A DNA stretch of 64,000 bases from Marinifilum sp. D737. Lineage in GTDB: Bacteria > Bacteroidota > Bacteroidia > Bacteroidales > Marinifilaceae. Shown here piece after piece: positions 1 through 8,973 of the stretch (positions are counted from its first letter, which is position 1; every line of letters begins with the position of its first letter). The position numbers and the translations under genes were made by a program. The stretch is from the NCBI RefSeq assembly GCF_026672275.1, contig NZ_JANQCD010000023.1, forward strand, positions 18,811-82,810, in the 5' to 3' direction. The notes below the pieces were generated by a model. That model was not told the DNA's origin, ran no database searches, and worked only from the letters and a program-made list of their open reading frames with translations.

Positions 1-1
1 T

Positions 2-139
2 CTTATTGGTTTTGGAATACACGACAAAGCTAGTTTCCAGCATGCAGCCAGCTTTTCGAATGGAGCCATAATTGGAACTGCATTTATCAAGGCATTGGAA
101 AAAGGAAATACTGTAGAATTTCTGGAATCCTTACAATAA
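2..139 (+). CDS. trpA: Tryptophan synthase alpha chain, C-terminal fragment
   Basis: The frame beginning at base 2 reads through to a TAA at 137-139 and gives the last 45 residues of a protein whose start lies outside the window. The segments LIGFGIHD and NGAIIGTAFIKALEKG match the C-terminal phosphate-binding loop and final helix of TrpA, the TIM-barrel subunit that cleaves indole-3-glycerol phosphate in tryptophan synthesis. As trpA is usually the last gene of a trp operon, the terminator about 110 bp downstream fits its position. Only the fragment is visible, so integrity of the rest cannot be judged. Confidence 0.85.
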   Translation, partial: LIGFGIHDKASFQHAASFSNGAIIGTAFIKALEKGNTVEFLESLQ

Positions 140-194
140 AGAATTATTCCTATCAGTTCTTTACAGGCTGAAGGCAAGTTTCAAAAAGCATTTA

Positions 195-230
195 AAATAA
201 AGCCAAGGAGATCCCTTGACTCTAACTATC
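195..230 (+). repeat. Hairpin-bearing 3' repeat, copy 1
   Basis: A 34-nt stretch containing AAAGCCAAGG and CCCTTGACTCTA recurs with few changes at 8974-9010. It can fold with CAAGG (204-208) pairing CCTTG (214-218). In both copies a second, stronger hairpin follows about 20-30 nt later, so the pair looks like a two-hairpin transcript end. Confidence 0.5.
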
Positions 231-246
231 AACCATTTTATAAGAG

Positions 247-280
247 TACCGCACGTGATTTTTTCGTGCGGTATTTCTTT
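247..280 (+). terminator. Rho-independent terminator after trpA
   Basis: TACCGCACG (247-255) pairs perfectly with CGTGCGGTA (265-273) around a T-rich loop, and TTTCTTT follows. It lies downstream of trpA on the plus strand and upstream of a convergent minus-strand gene ending at 330, so it may serve both directions. Confidence 0.8.
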
Positions 281-329
281 AGACTTATTTTCTTCGCATG
301 GTAATATTCAAAGGGAATGTGATAGATTC

Positions 330-842
330 CTATTCAAATACTTGTACTCCTCGGGTTGTGTAGGACAGACCTTGCTGACCAGAGGTGGAAATCATTACAG
401 CTTCAAATAAAGGAGGATTTTTATCATTGTTCATGGCCCAGTCAAAAATAAAATTTGCACCGGAACCTCCCTCAGTATCCTGCTCTTCAATAATAATTTC
501 CAAAGTTTCAAGTGGCTTTAAATAAATGGGCTTTTTAAGGTACTGCCTGATGTTCTCGCCAACAGTATTGTAATAATTCGCCTTAAGTAGAAAAACCGAA
601 TCACTTACAGATACATTGCGGATGCTTACCGTAGTGGTAAGATCAAATGTTCTGTGTTCGTGATGATGATAGATGTGAGAATAAACCGGAAGGTATGTTT
701 TTCCATGAAAATACTTCTCAATACTATCGATCTTGATTTCTTTGCTTTCCCAATTTTCTTGTTTGATAGGATATTTATTTGAGTTGTCACTACAAGCCAT
801 TACAATCAGGAGTAGAATCAGTATTTCAAATGTTTTTCTCAT
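330..842 (-). CDS. Predicted lipoprotein of unknown function
   Basis: This 170-residue protein starts with a lipoprotein signal (hydrophobic stretch LILLLIVMAC with the lipidated Cys at about residue 17), so it is exported and anchored to a membrane. The rest is mainly beta-type sequence, with TFDLTTTVSIRNVS and KPLETLEIIIEEQD in the middle, as in small beta-sandwich envelope proteins. No family was recognised. It is a single gene convergent with trpA. Confidence 0.65.
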   Translation of the reverse strand: MRKTFEILILLLIVMACSDNSNKYPIKQENWESKEIKIDSIEKYFHGKTYLPVYSHIYHHHEHRTFDLTTTVSIRNVSVSDSVFLLKANYYNTVGENIRQYLKKPIYLKPLETLEIIIEEQDTEGGSGANFIFDWAMNNDKNPPLFEAVMISTSGQQGLSYTTRGVQVFE

Positions 843-1038
843 GTTCTCAATTATTTATTGACTGGTAAGTAATTCCAATTTTGAAGATACTGATTTTTTT
901 CAATCGCAATATTCTTACACAAAAGAAGTTTAAGGAAATATATACTATTGGATTCATTTTCCAATGTGGTTTTTCTCCATACTATCTGGCAAAAGATGTA
1001 ACATATCTAGCATCTCCGAGATGCTGGACACGTAAATA

Positions 1039-1530
1039 TTAAAAATCCCACTCTTTCTGAATATAGCTTAGGCGAAGACGAAGCAACTCGTTGTTTTTGG
1101 CACCTTCATGCATCAATTTGTTGATGTGCTTTTTGTAGAAAAAAAAGCTGTATGCAAGTAAGCTAAGACCAATGGCAAAAACAATTCCCATCGATTCCCA
1201 ATCTTTTTCTGCCTGCGTTACATTCACAACGATTTCTATTGACATGAAAAGCAAAAACATTACCAACCAACTAAGCATCTTTCTAAAAACCTCCTGTTGG
1301 CTTTTTTTGAACAATATTCCAGGGGTTTCGCCTTCTTTTAAATCAGTTTGCAATTCTTCAATGCATAGCTGTTTCTCCTCTTGAAGGATTTGTCTGTCGA
1401 AACCTCTTTCTTTTAAAAGTTTGCCTGCTATTATTTTCTTCTCGAAATTGTAGGCACCATCGTGTCTAAAATAAAAGAACAATTCATCTGTACTTTCTTG
1501 TTCCAGTGATTTTTTTAGTGTTGTGTTCAT
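1039..1530 (-). CDS. Small membrane protein with N-terminal helical motif
   Basis: The start is placed at MNTTLKK rather than at the longer upstream reading because the 26 bp around this ATG are identical to those around the start of the next gene upstream (2879). The N-terminal 50 residues (TDELFFYFRHDGAYNFEKKIIAGKLL in segments) form a short helical unit also seen in the genes at 39829 and 46992. Two membrane segments follow (around MLSWLVMFLLFMSIEIVV and GIVFAIGLSLLAYSFFF). Function is unknown. Confidence 0.6.
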   Translation of the reverse strand: MNTTLKKSLEQESTDELFFYFRHDGAYNFEKKIIAGKLLKERGFDRQILQEEKQLCIEELQTDLKEGETPGILFKKSQQEVFRKMLSWLVMFLLFMSIEIVVNVTQAEKDWESMGIVFAIGLSLLAYSFFFYKKHINKLMHEGAKNNELLRLRLSYIQKEWDF

Positions 1531-1546
1531 GTGATTGGCTTTGTAT
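1521..1546 (-). repeat. 26-bp repeat spanning a start codon, copy 1
   Basis: The sequence around the start codon at 1530 is identical over 26 bp to 2870-2895, around the start of the MORN/TonB gene. It covers the last 16 bp of the leader and the first codons (ATG AAC ACA). The unrelated genes therefore share a translation-initiation region. Confidence 0.7.
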
Positions 1547-1631
1547 TGCTTTGGTCTGTCACACAAGAAGACTCGTATGACAGTTGTTGTCGTTAGTAAA
1601 TATTATAGGATAGAATTAGTGTAGTATTTTA

Positions 1632-2879
1632 TCACATAAAATCAAAGTTGATAGGAATTGTATAACTTACTTTCTTTGGTATTTTATGTAATAGGGCTGG
1701 TGTCCAGAGTGGAGAGGATAAAACAGCTTTCACAGCAGCTTGATCAATAAGAGGATGAACAGATTTTAGAATTTGAACATTTTCTACCATGCCTTCTTTA
1801 TTGATAACAAAGTTTACTAAAACCTTACCTTTAACTCCATTATTTAAACAGGTCATAGGATATCTTACTGTTTTGGTAATAAAATACTGAAAACCTCTTT
1901 GATCAAATTTGCCAAATTTAGGCATATCTTCAAGTTCAAATTGTTTTTCATTAAGGTTTTGTGTTAATGGCTCAAGAGGGTCGACCTTACGTTTTTCAGA
2001 TAAGATGTATACATTATAACGATATGGATTGCCATCAGGCGTATAGGATGTCCATTTATCAGTCATAAATCCAGATGTATAGTAACCAGTGAAAGCTTTG
2101 TTTCCATCTGGAAAGTATCCTGTAATTTCTCCATTTAAAAGTGAATCCTTAAAGTTTCTCTCTAAAATCACTTGTTCTTTATTGTTTATCCACTTGATGG
2201 TTTTTATACTTCCAGTTCCATTTTTCAAACTCCCTTTATAGTTGGAGAAGGATTCTAAACCTTTGGTTAAAACTAATGAAATTGGAGTGTCATTTAAGTA
2301 TATCAACTTAGAAATAATCTGACCATCTTCGGTGTATTGAATGTTTTCTCCTTGGAGCAAGTTGTTTTTGTAATAAGCTATTTCTTTTAATTTACCACTG
2401 GAATAGTATATTTTTTTTTCACCATTGCGTTTGCCATTGATATAGTTTACCTCGGATAGAATATTGCCATTTTCATGATAGCCTATTTGCTTGCCTTCCG
2501 GTTTGCCATTATGGTAGTTTAGAGTAGAAATAAGTTTATTGTTTTGATGGTATAACCACTCGCCGTTCTTTTTGTTATTTTTATAGTTTCCAGTAATCTT
2601 AAAAGAAGGGTTTGGTTTATATATCCATTCTCCTGCTTTTTTATTGTTCTGAAATAGCCCCTTTATTTGCACTTTTCTGTTGTGCTTAAATACATAGGTT
2701 CCTTCTTTAATATTTAAACTATCGGATTTGATATTGTATATTTCAACTGTATTGGCTTTGCTGTTTACATTTATTACTTCTTGGCATTCGCTTTGTCCAA
2801 AAAGAACAAATTGTGTTGCAATACTGTAAATAGTGAATAATACAAATTTCAATTTTAGCTTTCCAATTATTGTGTTCAT
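1632..2879 (-). CDS. MORN-repeat protein with TonB C-terminal domain
   Basis: The 415-residue protein has an N-terminal signal peptide (hydrophobic to about residue 30, ending near VLFGQ). MORN-type repeats follow over about residues 60-290 (units such as NGKRNGEKKIYY and KNNKKNGEWLYH, of the kind called YwqK-like). A TonB C-terminal domain spans about residues 330-415, with YPMTCLNNGVKGKVLVNFVI, the conserved LWTPAL and the terminal IPINF. TonB domains pass energy from ExbB/ExbD to outer-membrane transporters. This protein lacks the usual proline-rich stalk, so it may instead be a periplasmic scaffold. No exbBD lies beside it. Confidence 0.75.
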   Translation of the reverse strand: MNTIIGKLKLKFVLFTIYSIATQFVLFGQSECQEVINVNSKANTVEIYNIKSDSLNIKEGTYVFKHNRKVQIKGLFQNNKKAGEWIYKPNPSFKITGNYKNNKKNGEWLYHQNNKLISTLNYHNGKPEGKQIGYHENGNILSEVNYINGKRNGEKKIYYSSGKLKEIAYYKNNLLQGENIQYTEDGQIISKLIYLNDTPISLVLTKGLESFSNYKGSLKNGTGSIKTIKWINNKEQVILERNFKDSLLNGEITGYFPDGNKAFTGYYTSGFMTDKWTSYTPDGNPYRYNVYILSEKRKVDPLEPLTQNLNEKQFELEDMPKFGKFDQRGFQYFITKTVRYPMTCLNNGVKGKVLVNFVINKEGMVENVQILKSVHPLIDQAAVKAVLSSPLWTPALLHKIPKKVSYTIPINFDFM

Positions 2880-2895
2880 GTGATTGGCTTTGTAT
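2870..2895 (-). repeat. 26-bp repeat spanning a start codon, copy 2
   Basis: Identical to 1521-1546. It contains the ATG at 2877-2879 and the 16 bp before it, and it supports the chosen starts of both genes. Confidence 0.7.
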
Positions 2896-2941
2896 GTTTA
2901 TGATTTCCCAAAGCAGAGAAATAGTGCGTTAGTGGGGAAGT

Positions 2942-3631
2942 TTATTTTTCGACTATTATTTTATACTGTTTTGATACTATCTGCTTGAGCGTATATGTGG
3001 GTTCAATGATTTCATTCCCTTTTTTGTCTACAAATCCATAAGTACCAACGATAGATTTGACCAATGCCAATCCTTCTTCAATTTCATTAAATCTTCCAAT
3101 TTTTGAATAATTCGCAGGAATTACTTCATTGCCACTTTTGTCAACATATCCATAAGTACCAACAATCGATTTTACCAATGCCAATCCTCTTTCAATTTCA
3201 TTGAATTTTCCAATTTTAGAGTATTCTGCAGGGATCACTTCATCGCCATTTTTATCAATCAGTCCGTATGTGCCAACGATAGATTTGACCAATGCCAATC
3301 CTTCTCCAAGTTCATTAAATGTCCCAATTTTTGAATATTTTGCCGGGATTATTTCTGTACCACTTTTATTTATCATTCCATATTCACCGGTAATCGATTT
3401 TACCAATGCTAAATTTCCATTATCTCTGGTGAATTTTTCTATTTTCTTGTAGACTGCAGGAACAACTGTTTTTCCACTTCCGTCTATCATTCCATACTCA
3501 CCAGTAATCGATTTTACTTTAGCCCAATTCTCCTGGTATTCACCATACTCATATGTTTTTTTGTAGTCTGCCTGAGAATAAACTGCAATTGAGCTTAATA
3601 CCAATAATATAAGATTCAATAATGTTTTCAT
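2942..3631 (-). CDS. Secreted WG-repeat protein
   Basis: A signal peptide (about residues 1-19, ending VYSQ) precedes five tandem repeats of about 37-38 residues, each with a core such as LALVKSIVGTYGLIDKNG followed by (E/V)VIPAxYxKI. This is the WG-repeat pattern (KWG-Leptospira type), although the usual tryptophan-glycine is replaced by YG. The last repeat is degenerate and a basic tail closes the protein. WG proteins are common surface or periplasmic beta-repeat proteins in Bacteroidota with no fixed role. Its start overlaps by one base the stop of the YciI-like gene, so the two are probably co-transcribed. Confidence 0.8.
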   Translation of the reverse strand: MKTLLNLILLVLSSIAVYSQADYKKTYEYGEYQENWAKVKSITGEYGMIDGSGKTVVPAVYKKIEKFTRDNGNLALVKSITGEYGMINKSGTEIIPAKYSKIGTFNELGEGLALVKSIVGTYGLIDKNGDEVIPAEYSKIGKFNEIERGLALVKSIVGTYGYVDKSGNEVIPANYSKIGRFNEIEEGLALVKSIVGTYGFVDKKGNEIIEPTYTLKQIVSKQYKIIVEK

Positions 3632-3924
3632 TACCTATTTTCAATTAAAAATTCCAATTCCTTACATGTTTTGCTCGGAACAAATTCAGTCAGCTCGTAA
3701 TTCGCCAATTCGTTCTGTTTGAAAGGATCTTTTTCAATAATCGCTTCCAATTCCAATTTCGAAGCTACACTCGATAGAATGATTCCTCCGGTTCTTGGTA
3801 TTTTTCGTCCCGATGCCAGGAAATTTCCCAATTCGTATTGCTCATTTAAAAACTCAATATGAGCATTCAAAAATTGGTCAATTTGATCCAATTCGCTTTT
3901 GTATGTTAGATTTATGATGAACAT
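3631..3924 (-). CDS. YciI-like small protein
   Basis: Taking the internal ATG at 3924 gives a 97-residue protein beginning MFIINLTYKS. It has the shape of a YCII domain: a first beta strand, HIEFLNEQYELGNFLASG, then GGIILSSV and the closing KDPFKQNELANYELTEF. YCII proteins have a ferredoxin-like fold and often a catalytic His/Asp pair; here His25 (in NAHIEFL) is the candidate. The enzymatic role is unproven. An 18-residue basic extension in the longer reading looks like read-through and was not used. It is the first gene of a pair with the WG-repeat gene. Confidence 0.75.
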   Translation of the reverse strand: MFIINLTYKSELDQIDQFLNAHIEFLNEQYELGNFLASGRKIPRTGGIILSSVASKLELEAIIEKDPFKQNELANYELTEFVPSKTCKELEFLIENR

Positions 3925-4680
3925 TTTTCTGTATTGTAATTTGTTTTTTGATCTATTGTTATTTTTTAATTGTTTCATTAATATATTTTACTGTTTCGTT
4001 TCCTACTAGATACTTATTTTTAACACTTTCATATGGCTTGTTTCTTCAATTAATAGTTAAGTTTTTTAAGTGTGCACAATACATTGCAATATAGTGTTTG
4101 GTGTATATTTATATTTACTATATATCGAATTTACACATCTTGATCTATCATTCCAAAGAAACCATTATTGTTTAGTCTCTTGGAGATGTAATTTTGAATT
4201 CATATAAATTATGAAATATATTATTTAGGATGGATTTGAATTTGTGGATTGTAGCCGAATTAGTTTGCTGATTAGAATGTTTGTAATTGACGTTTTTTTG
4301 TTTTCGGAGGATTTTTTATTGTAGTTTAATATTATGACTTTTTTGCAGAAATGGGGGGTCGGTAAAGATTTAGTTTTTTAAGTGCTTGAAAAATAAGAAT
4401 AGAAAATTTATTGAGTAAAAAATAAACTTTGCATAAAAAATAAAAAAACAAAATCAGATTAAACAGTTATGAGTACTGGGATAAATGAATTTATTAAACA
4501 TAGAAAATTAGATTTTAGTAATAAATAATCAACAAAAAGCTTTTTTAGAAATAAATTTATTCATAGCTTAGTTATAGTTATCGTAAAATTGGGAATTGAC
4601 TCATCTCAGTTGTTTAAATTTATTTTTTTTGAAGAAGGATTTGTGGAGAGAGATAATATTATTTTTTAAAATATATTATT
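3925..4680. other. Long AT-rich intergenic region
   Basis: About 750 bp separate two divergent genes, with no ORF of note. The stretch is very AT-rich from about 4300 onwards. It contains a loose inverted pair (AATGAATTTATT near 4486 and AATAAATTTATTC near 4550). No promoter fitting the Bacteroidota consensus was recognised with confidence, although both flanking genes must be driven from here. Confidence 0.5.
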
Positions 4681-5427
4681 ATGTCAGATCAGCAAGGATT
4701 ATTGTATCACCTGGAAGAAATTAAAGCAGTATCCGAAGAAAATATCAAATATTGCGACATTCCCTACTGGATTTTTATTGAAGAGGTCGAACTCTTATAC
4801 TCTCGCGCCAAGCATGATTTACCAATGCTACAGGCTTTTCATTTCGATGCTGCAAAGCTCGATCGTATGCTAAGCCTTACCGGAGCTATGCGTACGGCAC
4901 AGAACAATTGGGAAAGCAAGCAAACCTTGAAACAAGTGGCCATTGAAAACTGGAGAAAAGAGGCCCCAATCATGTACGAACTTCATGACGAACTATTGGA
5001 TTTTATGGACTTTGCTTTCCGAAATTGTGAGGATTTGTTAATACACTTATCGATCATTAAACAGGGAGACTCGAAAGCCAATATCATAGAGGATATGGCA
5101 AGCTTATCGGTATTGGGAAAAGACAATTTGGAAATGTTGAAGGCTGTTAATTTTGAAGTGGAAAAATTGGATGTTGCAGCCGAAATTGCCCATAGAATGA
5201 GAGCTTTAGTGGGAGAGATAAATGGTAAAATGTGTTACGTGGATGAGATTAAACTAACTCGAGATCGATGCTATACTCTTTTGCGCGAGGTAGTAGATGA
5301 GGTTCAAGATTTCGGCAAGTTTGTATTTCGAAAAAATCAGGGCAAGCGTCAGGGATATATTAGCAAATACAATCGAGAGAGCATGGCGGCTTATCGTACT
5401 TCAAATGTCGAAGAGTTTGGCTTGTAG
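4681..5427 (+). CDS. Helical protein of unknown function with internal duplication
   Basis: The 248-residue protein has no signal peptide or membrane segment and is predicted to be almost wholly alpha-helical and cytoplasmic. Two halves resemble each other: MLQAFHFDAAKLDRMLSL followed by GAMRTAQ near residue 50, and MLKAVNFEVEKLDVAAEI followed by HRMRALVG near residue 160. This suggests a duplicated helical hairpin. No family was recognised. It stands alone between long intergenic regions and has its own terminator. Confidence 0.6.
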   Translation: MSDQQGLLYHLEEIKAVSEENIKYCDIPYWIFIEEVELLYSRAKHDLPMLQAFHFDAAKLDRMLSLTGAMRTAQNNWESKQTLKQVAIENWRKEAPIMYELHDELLDFMDFAFRNCEDLLIHLSIIKQGDSKANIIEDMASLSVLGKDNLEMLKAVNFEVEKLDVAAEIAHRMRALVGEINGKMCYVDEIKLTRDRCYTLLREVVDEVQDFGKFVFRKNQGKRQGYISKYNRESMAAYRTSNVEEFGL

Positions 5428-5487
5428 CTCACTTAAGTATGAAATAGTTTACAAATTTTATTATTAATAATTTGTAGTTATAGTTGT

Positions 5488-5516
5488 AATGGAGGGTAGC
5501 AGTACTCTCCATTTTT
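5488..5516 (+). terminator. Terminator after the helical protein gene
   Basis: AATGGAG (5488-5494) pairs with CTCCATT (5507-5513), and a T-rich tail (TTTTTATTT) follows. It lies 60 bp after the stop at 5427. Confidence 0.75.
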
Positions 5517-5654
5517 ATTTGTCCGATCAGGCAGGCAGTACGTCAGAAGATTCTGGTTTTGATTAAAATCTTTTACAAATTGAAATAAATTGCTCTAGAG
5601 TGGAAGTAGATTGATTTAGAATGAAACCGTCAGTTGCACGCTTGTAACTGAATA

Positions 5655-5895
5655 CCATTTCTGGCTAAAAACTACCACTTCTATCTCTGGGTTTGGTTCT
5701 AAGTGCTAATGTTAAGTGTGTGATGTGACTTATTTTTTACATTCTTAACAGAAGTTCATAGGGTGTATTTCTAGCTTCGGTTGGCACTTCTGGTAGTTTA
5801 AAACAGCATAACCGAAGTTCAGAAAACCTTTCTGGAAGTTCCGCTCGCCCTGACGGAAGTTCCAGGAACCTGTGTCTAAAGTCCGTTGGCTCTAG
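5655..5895. repeat. Irregular GAAGTTC repeat region in a long intergenic stretch
   Basis: Between 5517 and 6098 there is no convincing gene. Part of this stretch has spaced copies of a GAAGTTC-like word: ACAGAAGTTC near 5749, its inverse CACTTCTGG near 5785, ACCGAAGTTC near 5811, TGGAAGTTCC near 5833, CGGAAGTTCC near 5854, and a decayed form near 5879. A 14-nt word (GCATARCCGAAGTT) near 5806 also occurs at the right end of the window (63981-63994). The function is unknown. Confidence 0.5.
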
Positions 5896-6098
5896 TAAAT
5901 GTTTTGAGAGAGCCAGGTAAAAGACGTTTAGTTCAGAGTTAGTAAGCCTGGGAGATGCATGTTATATAGGACTTGCTTAAAAATTTTGTTTTCTCCTGAA
6001 TAAGGCGTTTGATCAACTATTCGTATGCACTGGTAAGAATCCTTTTTGTTTAAATAATATTAAAAGTATATTCAACCAACTAATTCTTAATAATCTGT

Positions 6099-7280
6099 AT
6101 GAGGAGAATCATTCAAATAATACGCATATTCTTTTCCATTCTTAGGAAGAACAAGTTCATTTATCCTGAGGATTGTTTGATATGCAATGGAGGATACAAA
6201 AAGGATATGTATTTAAATCTGTTTAAAAACTCTTCGGTAGGACTATATCAAACTACACCTTCAGGTAAAATTCTTTCTGCAAACCCCGCATTGATTAACA
6301 TGTTGGAATTTGATTCTGTTGAAAGTATTCAAAAAAGAGATTTATCGAAAGGAAGTTATGTGGATCCTAATAAGAGAGAATTATTTAAAGAGATTTTAGA
6401 AAGGGATGGAGAGGTTATTAATTTTGAATCGGAATGGTATACAAAATCTGGTAAAATTCTGTATGTAAGGGAAGGTGCCAGAGCTATAAAAGACCATTCA
6501 GGTGAGATTGTTCGATACGACGGTGCTGTTGAGAATATCACAGATTTAATATTAATACAACAGGAATTAACTAAGGCAAAGAATGAGGCTGAAGAAGCAA
6601 ATCGATTAAAATCGGCTTTTCTTGCCAATATGAGTCATGAAATTCGTACGCCAATGAACAGTATATTGGGATTTTCGGAACTTTTAGAGGAGCCTAATTT
6701 ATCGGAATGTCAGCAACGGAAATTTTTTAACATCATTAGAGAAAGTGGAGAGAGGATGTTGAATACAATTAATGAAATTATGGACATTTCAAAAATTGAG
6801 GCAGGTTGTTGTGAACTTCATTTAGAGAAGATTAATATTGATTATTTGTTAAGAAGTATTTTTGACTTATTTAAAAGCGAAGCGGAAAATAAAGGATTGG
6901 AATTTTCTTTTAAACAAGAATTATCCGAGAGAGATTTTCTTATTCTGTCCGATGAAGAAAAGTTGAGATCAATAATTACCAATTTGATACAAAATGCGAT
7001 TAAATATACCGATAAAGGTAGTGTTTTATTGATTTGTTCAAAGAGTGATGCTAAGATTGAAATTAAAGTAGAGGATACAGGAATCGGGATTGAAAAGCAT
7101 AAACAAGCTATGATATTTGAATATTTTACCCGCGCAGCAGAAGATTCTGACTTGGTTTGTGATGGCTCTGGACTGGGGCTATCGATAGCCAAATCTTATG
7201 CCAAGATGATAGGAGGACACATTGGAGTTGATTCGGTATTTGGTGTGGGGTCCAGGTTTTTCTTGTCACTACCAATCTAA
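6099..7280 (+). CDS. PAS-domain sensor histidine kinase
   Basis: The 393-residue protein has an N-terminal segment with a CLIC motif near residue 27, a PAS domain (about 45-155, with LYQTTPSGKILSANPAL and the closing ENITDLI), a coiled linker, a HisKA dimerisation domain with FLANMSHEIRTPMNSILG (phospho-acceptor His180) and a HATPase domain (about 280-392, with VEDTGIGIEKHK and GSGLGLSIAK). It has no transmembrane sensor and no receiver domain, so it is a soluble kinase sensing an intracellular signal. Its response regulator is not nearby. Confidence 0.9.
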   Translation: MRRIIQIIRIFFSILRKNKFIYPEDCLICNGGYKKDMYLNLFKNSSVGLYQTTPSGKILSANPALINMLEFDSVESIQKRDLSKGSYVDPNKRELFKEILERDGEVINFESEWYTKSGKILYVREGARAIKDHSGEIVRYDGAVENITDLILIQQELTKAKNEAEEANRLKSAFLANMSHEIRTPMNSILGFSELLEEPNLSECQQRKFFNIIRESGERMLNTINEIMDISKIEAGCCELHLEKINIDYLLRSIFDLFKSEAENKGLEFSFKQELSERDFLILSDEEKLRSIITNLIQNAIKYTDKGSVLLICSKSDAKIEIKVEDTGIGIEKHKQAMIFEYFTRAAEDSDLVCDGSGLGLSIAKSYAKMIGGHIGVDSVFGVGSRFFLSLPI

Positions 7281-7325
7281 AAATAAAAATTGTAACTTGA
7301 GTAAAAAATATAAAAAGTAAGAAAT

Positions 7326-7475
7326 ATGATTTTAGGAGTATCAGAATGGCTCAGCGGAAAATTAGGCTGGGATGTGTCGTTTATAAGAGTTGCATTTGTA
7401 GTATCGGTATTGCTTTTTGGATTTGGAATAGGGCTGTATTTGATTTTATGGCTGGTAAAAATGTTTTCCAATTAG
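7326..7475 (+). CDS. Minimal PspC-domain membrane protein
   Basis: A 49-residue ORF begins at the ATG at 7326, 45 bp after the kinase. It reads MILGVSEWLSGKLGWD, then VSFIRVAFVVSVLLFGFGIG and LYLILWLVKMF. This is the core of a PspC domain: the GVSEWL..LGWD entry, then one long membrane segment ending in YLILWL. PspC proteins are inner-membrane parts of phage-shock or envelope-stress responses. A single-domain version this short is common in Bacteroidota. It is followed by a strong terminator, so the kinase and this gene may be one transcript. Confidence 0.75.
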   Translation: MILGVSEWLSGKLGWDVSFIRVAFVVSVLLFGFGIGLYLILWLVKMFSN

Positions 7476-7518
7476 TAGATTAATTAAGACTTATGGATTT
7501 TGTACATTGAGAGACAAG

Positions 7519-7548
7519 AGACACTGTTTATCAGTGTCTTTTTTTTTG
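7519..7548 (+). terminator. Strong Rho-independent terminator
   Basis: AGACACTG (7519-7526) pairs perfectly with CAGTGTCT (7532-7539), followed by eight T. It ends the kinase/PspC-like unit. Confidence 0.9.
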
Positions 7549-7944
7549 TATGGAAAGCATTTGTATATGTAGCTGACCATCTTACAGTTTAAGAGATCTT
7601 AATCAATTCATTGGTTATTTATAAATCAAATATCGTATCTTTTGTCATGAAAATAGATCTTTTTATAGTATTATTGTGGTCGTTCGTCAATAGAAAGGGG
7701 GTTTTTACAATTAAAATCTGCATGCCATAAAATAAACTTGAACAAGATCAGTTTATGATTGAAATTAAATGAAAATGTATTGCTTGTTGAGTTGGAATTT
7801 GGCAGAATTAAAATGAAAGTAGGGAACATGATCATTTACTCGGTGTAGTAATGATGATTTAAAAAGAATTTTAATTGACTTTTGAAATTGAATATCATAT
7901 AAAAGCAATATACCATTACTGATAATTAAAAATTAAAAAGAACT
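7549..7944. other. Intergenic region with no recognised feature
   Basis: About 395 bp before the DUF4382 lipoprotein gene. It should hold the promoter of that gene, but no clear TAnnTTTG motif at a sensible distance was seen. Confidence 0.4.
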
Positions 7945-8805
7945 ATGAAGAAAAATGTATTATTGATTTTAGCTGCGTTCGTGTTTGGAGTTTTTGTTAC
8001 AGCATGTGACGATTCATCGAACAAAGATGCTACAGGGAAGTTAAAACTTGAATTAACCGATGCTCCGTTTCCAACCGATTTGGTAGCTGAGGCAAATGTT
8101 ACAATCAATAAAATTGAAATTCGTAAAAGCGGCGAATCAGAAGGGAATCCATTTGTTCTATTAAGCGAGGAAGAAAGAACATTCAATTTGCTTACTTTAA
8201 GCAATGGAGTTACTGCCAACTTGGTAGATATGGATATCGAAATTGGTTCTTATGATTTAATCAGACTGCATGTTGCCAATGCTGAAATTGTACTTAAAGA
8301 TGGTACCAAGTATGATTTAAAAGTACCAAGTGGAGCTCAAACTGGGATTAAGATTTTTATTGATCCATCAATTGAGGTTGCTGGTGGTTTAACAACTGAA
8401 TTGTTGTTGGATTTCAATGTAAGCAAATCATTTGTTGTGCAGGGTAACCCTGATACTGCTGCCGGAATCAACGGATTTATTTTTAAGCCTACCATTAAGG
8501 CTTCTAACTTATCGACTGCTGGAAGATTGGTAGGAACCGTATTTGGTGCTGAAGATGCAGGACTTGAAGGTGCTGAGGTGTCGGTTATTGCTGCTGATAC
8601 TGTTTATACAGCTACTTTCACAAACGAAAACGGTGAATATACTGTTTTGGGTATCGATGCTGGTACTTACAATGTTGAATTTGCTAAAGAAGGTTACAAT
8701 AGTGGAAGTGTGGAAGGTGTTGAAATTACTGCTGCCAACCAAACCAAACTAGATGCAACATTAGATGTTGTAGTGGAAAGCACTGAAGGTACATCAGGAG
8801 AATAA
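7945..8805 (+). CDS. DUF4382 lipoprotein with carboxypeptidase-regulatory-like domain
   Basis: The 286-residue protein starts with a lipoprotein signal (MKKNVLLILAAF..FVTAC, lipid Cys about residue 21). A DUF4382 domain follows over about residues 30-185: GKLKLELTDAPFP is its hallmark opening, then NVTINKIEIRKSG and LVDMDIEIGSYDLIRLHV. The C-terminal ~90 residues form a carboxypeptidase-regulatory-like beta-sandwich (LVGTVFGAEDAGLEGAEVSV, then NENGEYTVLGIDAGTYNVEF). Such proteins sit on the cell surface or in the periplasm and their ligand is unknown. It is a single gene with its own terminator. Confidence 0.88.
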   Translation: MKKNVLLILAAFVFGVFVTACDDSSNKDATGKLKLELTDAPFPTDLVAEANVTINKIEIRKSGESEGNPFVLLSEEERTFNLLTLSNGVTANLVDMDIEIGSYDLIRLHVANAEIVLKDGTKYDLKVPSGAQTGIKIFIDPSIEVAGGLTTELLLDFNVSKSFVVQGNPDTAAGINGFIFKPTIKASNLSTAGRLVGTVFGAEDAGLEGAEVSVIAADTVYTATFTNENGEYTVLGIDAGTYNVEFAKEGYNSGSVEGVEITAANQTKLDATLDVVVESTEGTSGE

Positions 8806-8832
8806 AAATTAGAGTCGAACAATAGTTTTAAA

Positions 8833-8866
8833 AACCTCTGGCAATTATTTGTCAGGGGTTTTTTGT
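8833..8866 (+). terminator. Terminator after the DUF4382 gene
   Basis: AACCTCTGGCAA (8833-8844) pairs with TTGTCAGGGGTT (8849-8860) with G-T wobbles, and a run of T follows. Confidence 0.85.
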
Positions 8867-8973
8867 TTGAATTGGTATTGAAAAAATTGACTAAAGGAGT
8901 GGTTGAAGGGTGAGATTGAGACGAAATCTGCTAACTTAATGATGTTGACCTCCAGAGGGGTATGTATTCATAT

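Noticed and set aside
216..410. 64-codon plus-strand reading after trpA
   Set aside because: It passes through a perfect terminator hairpin and overlaps the end of the minus-strand lipoprotein gene.
3979..4680. A small RNA or replication origin in the AT-rich gap
   Set aside because: No stable hairpin with a T-tail, no DnaA-box series and no conserved RNA motif could be recognised by eye.
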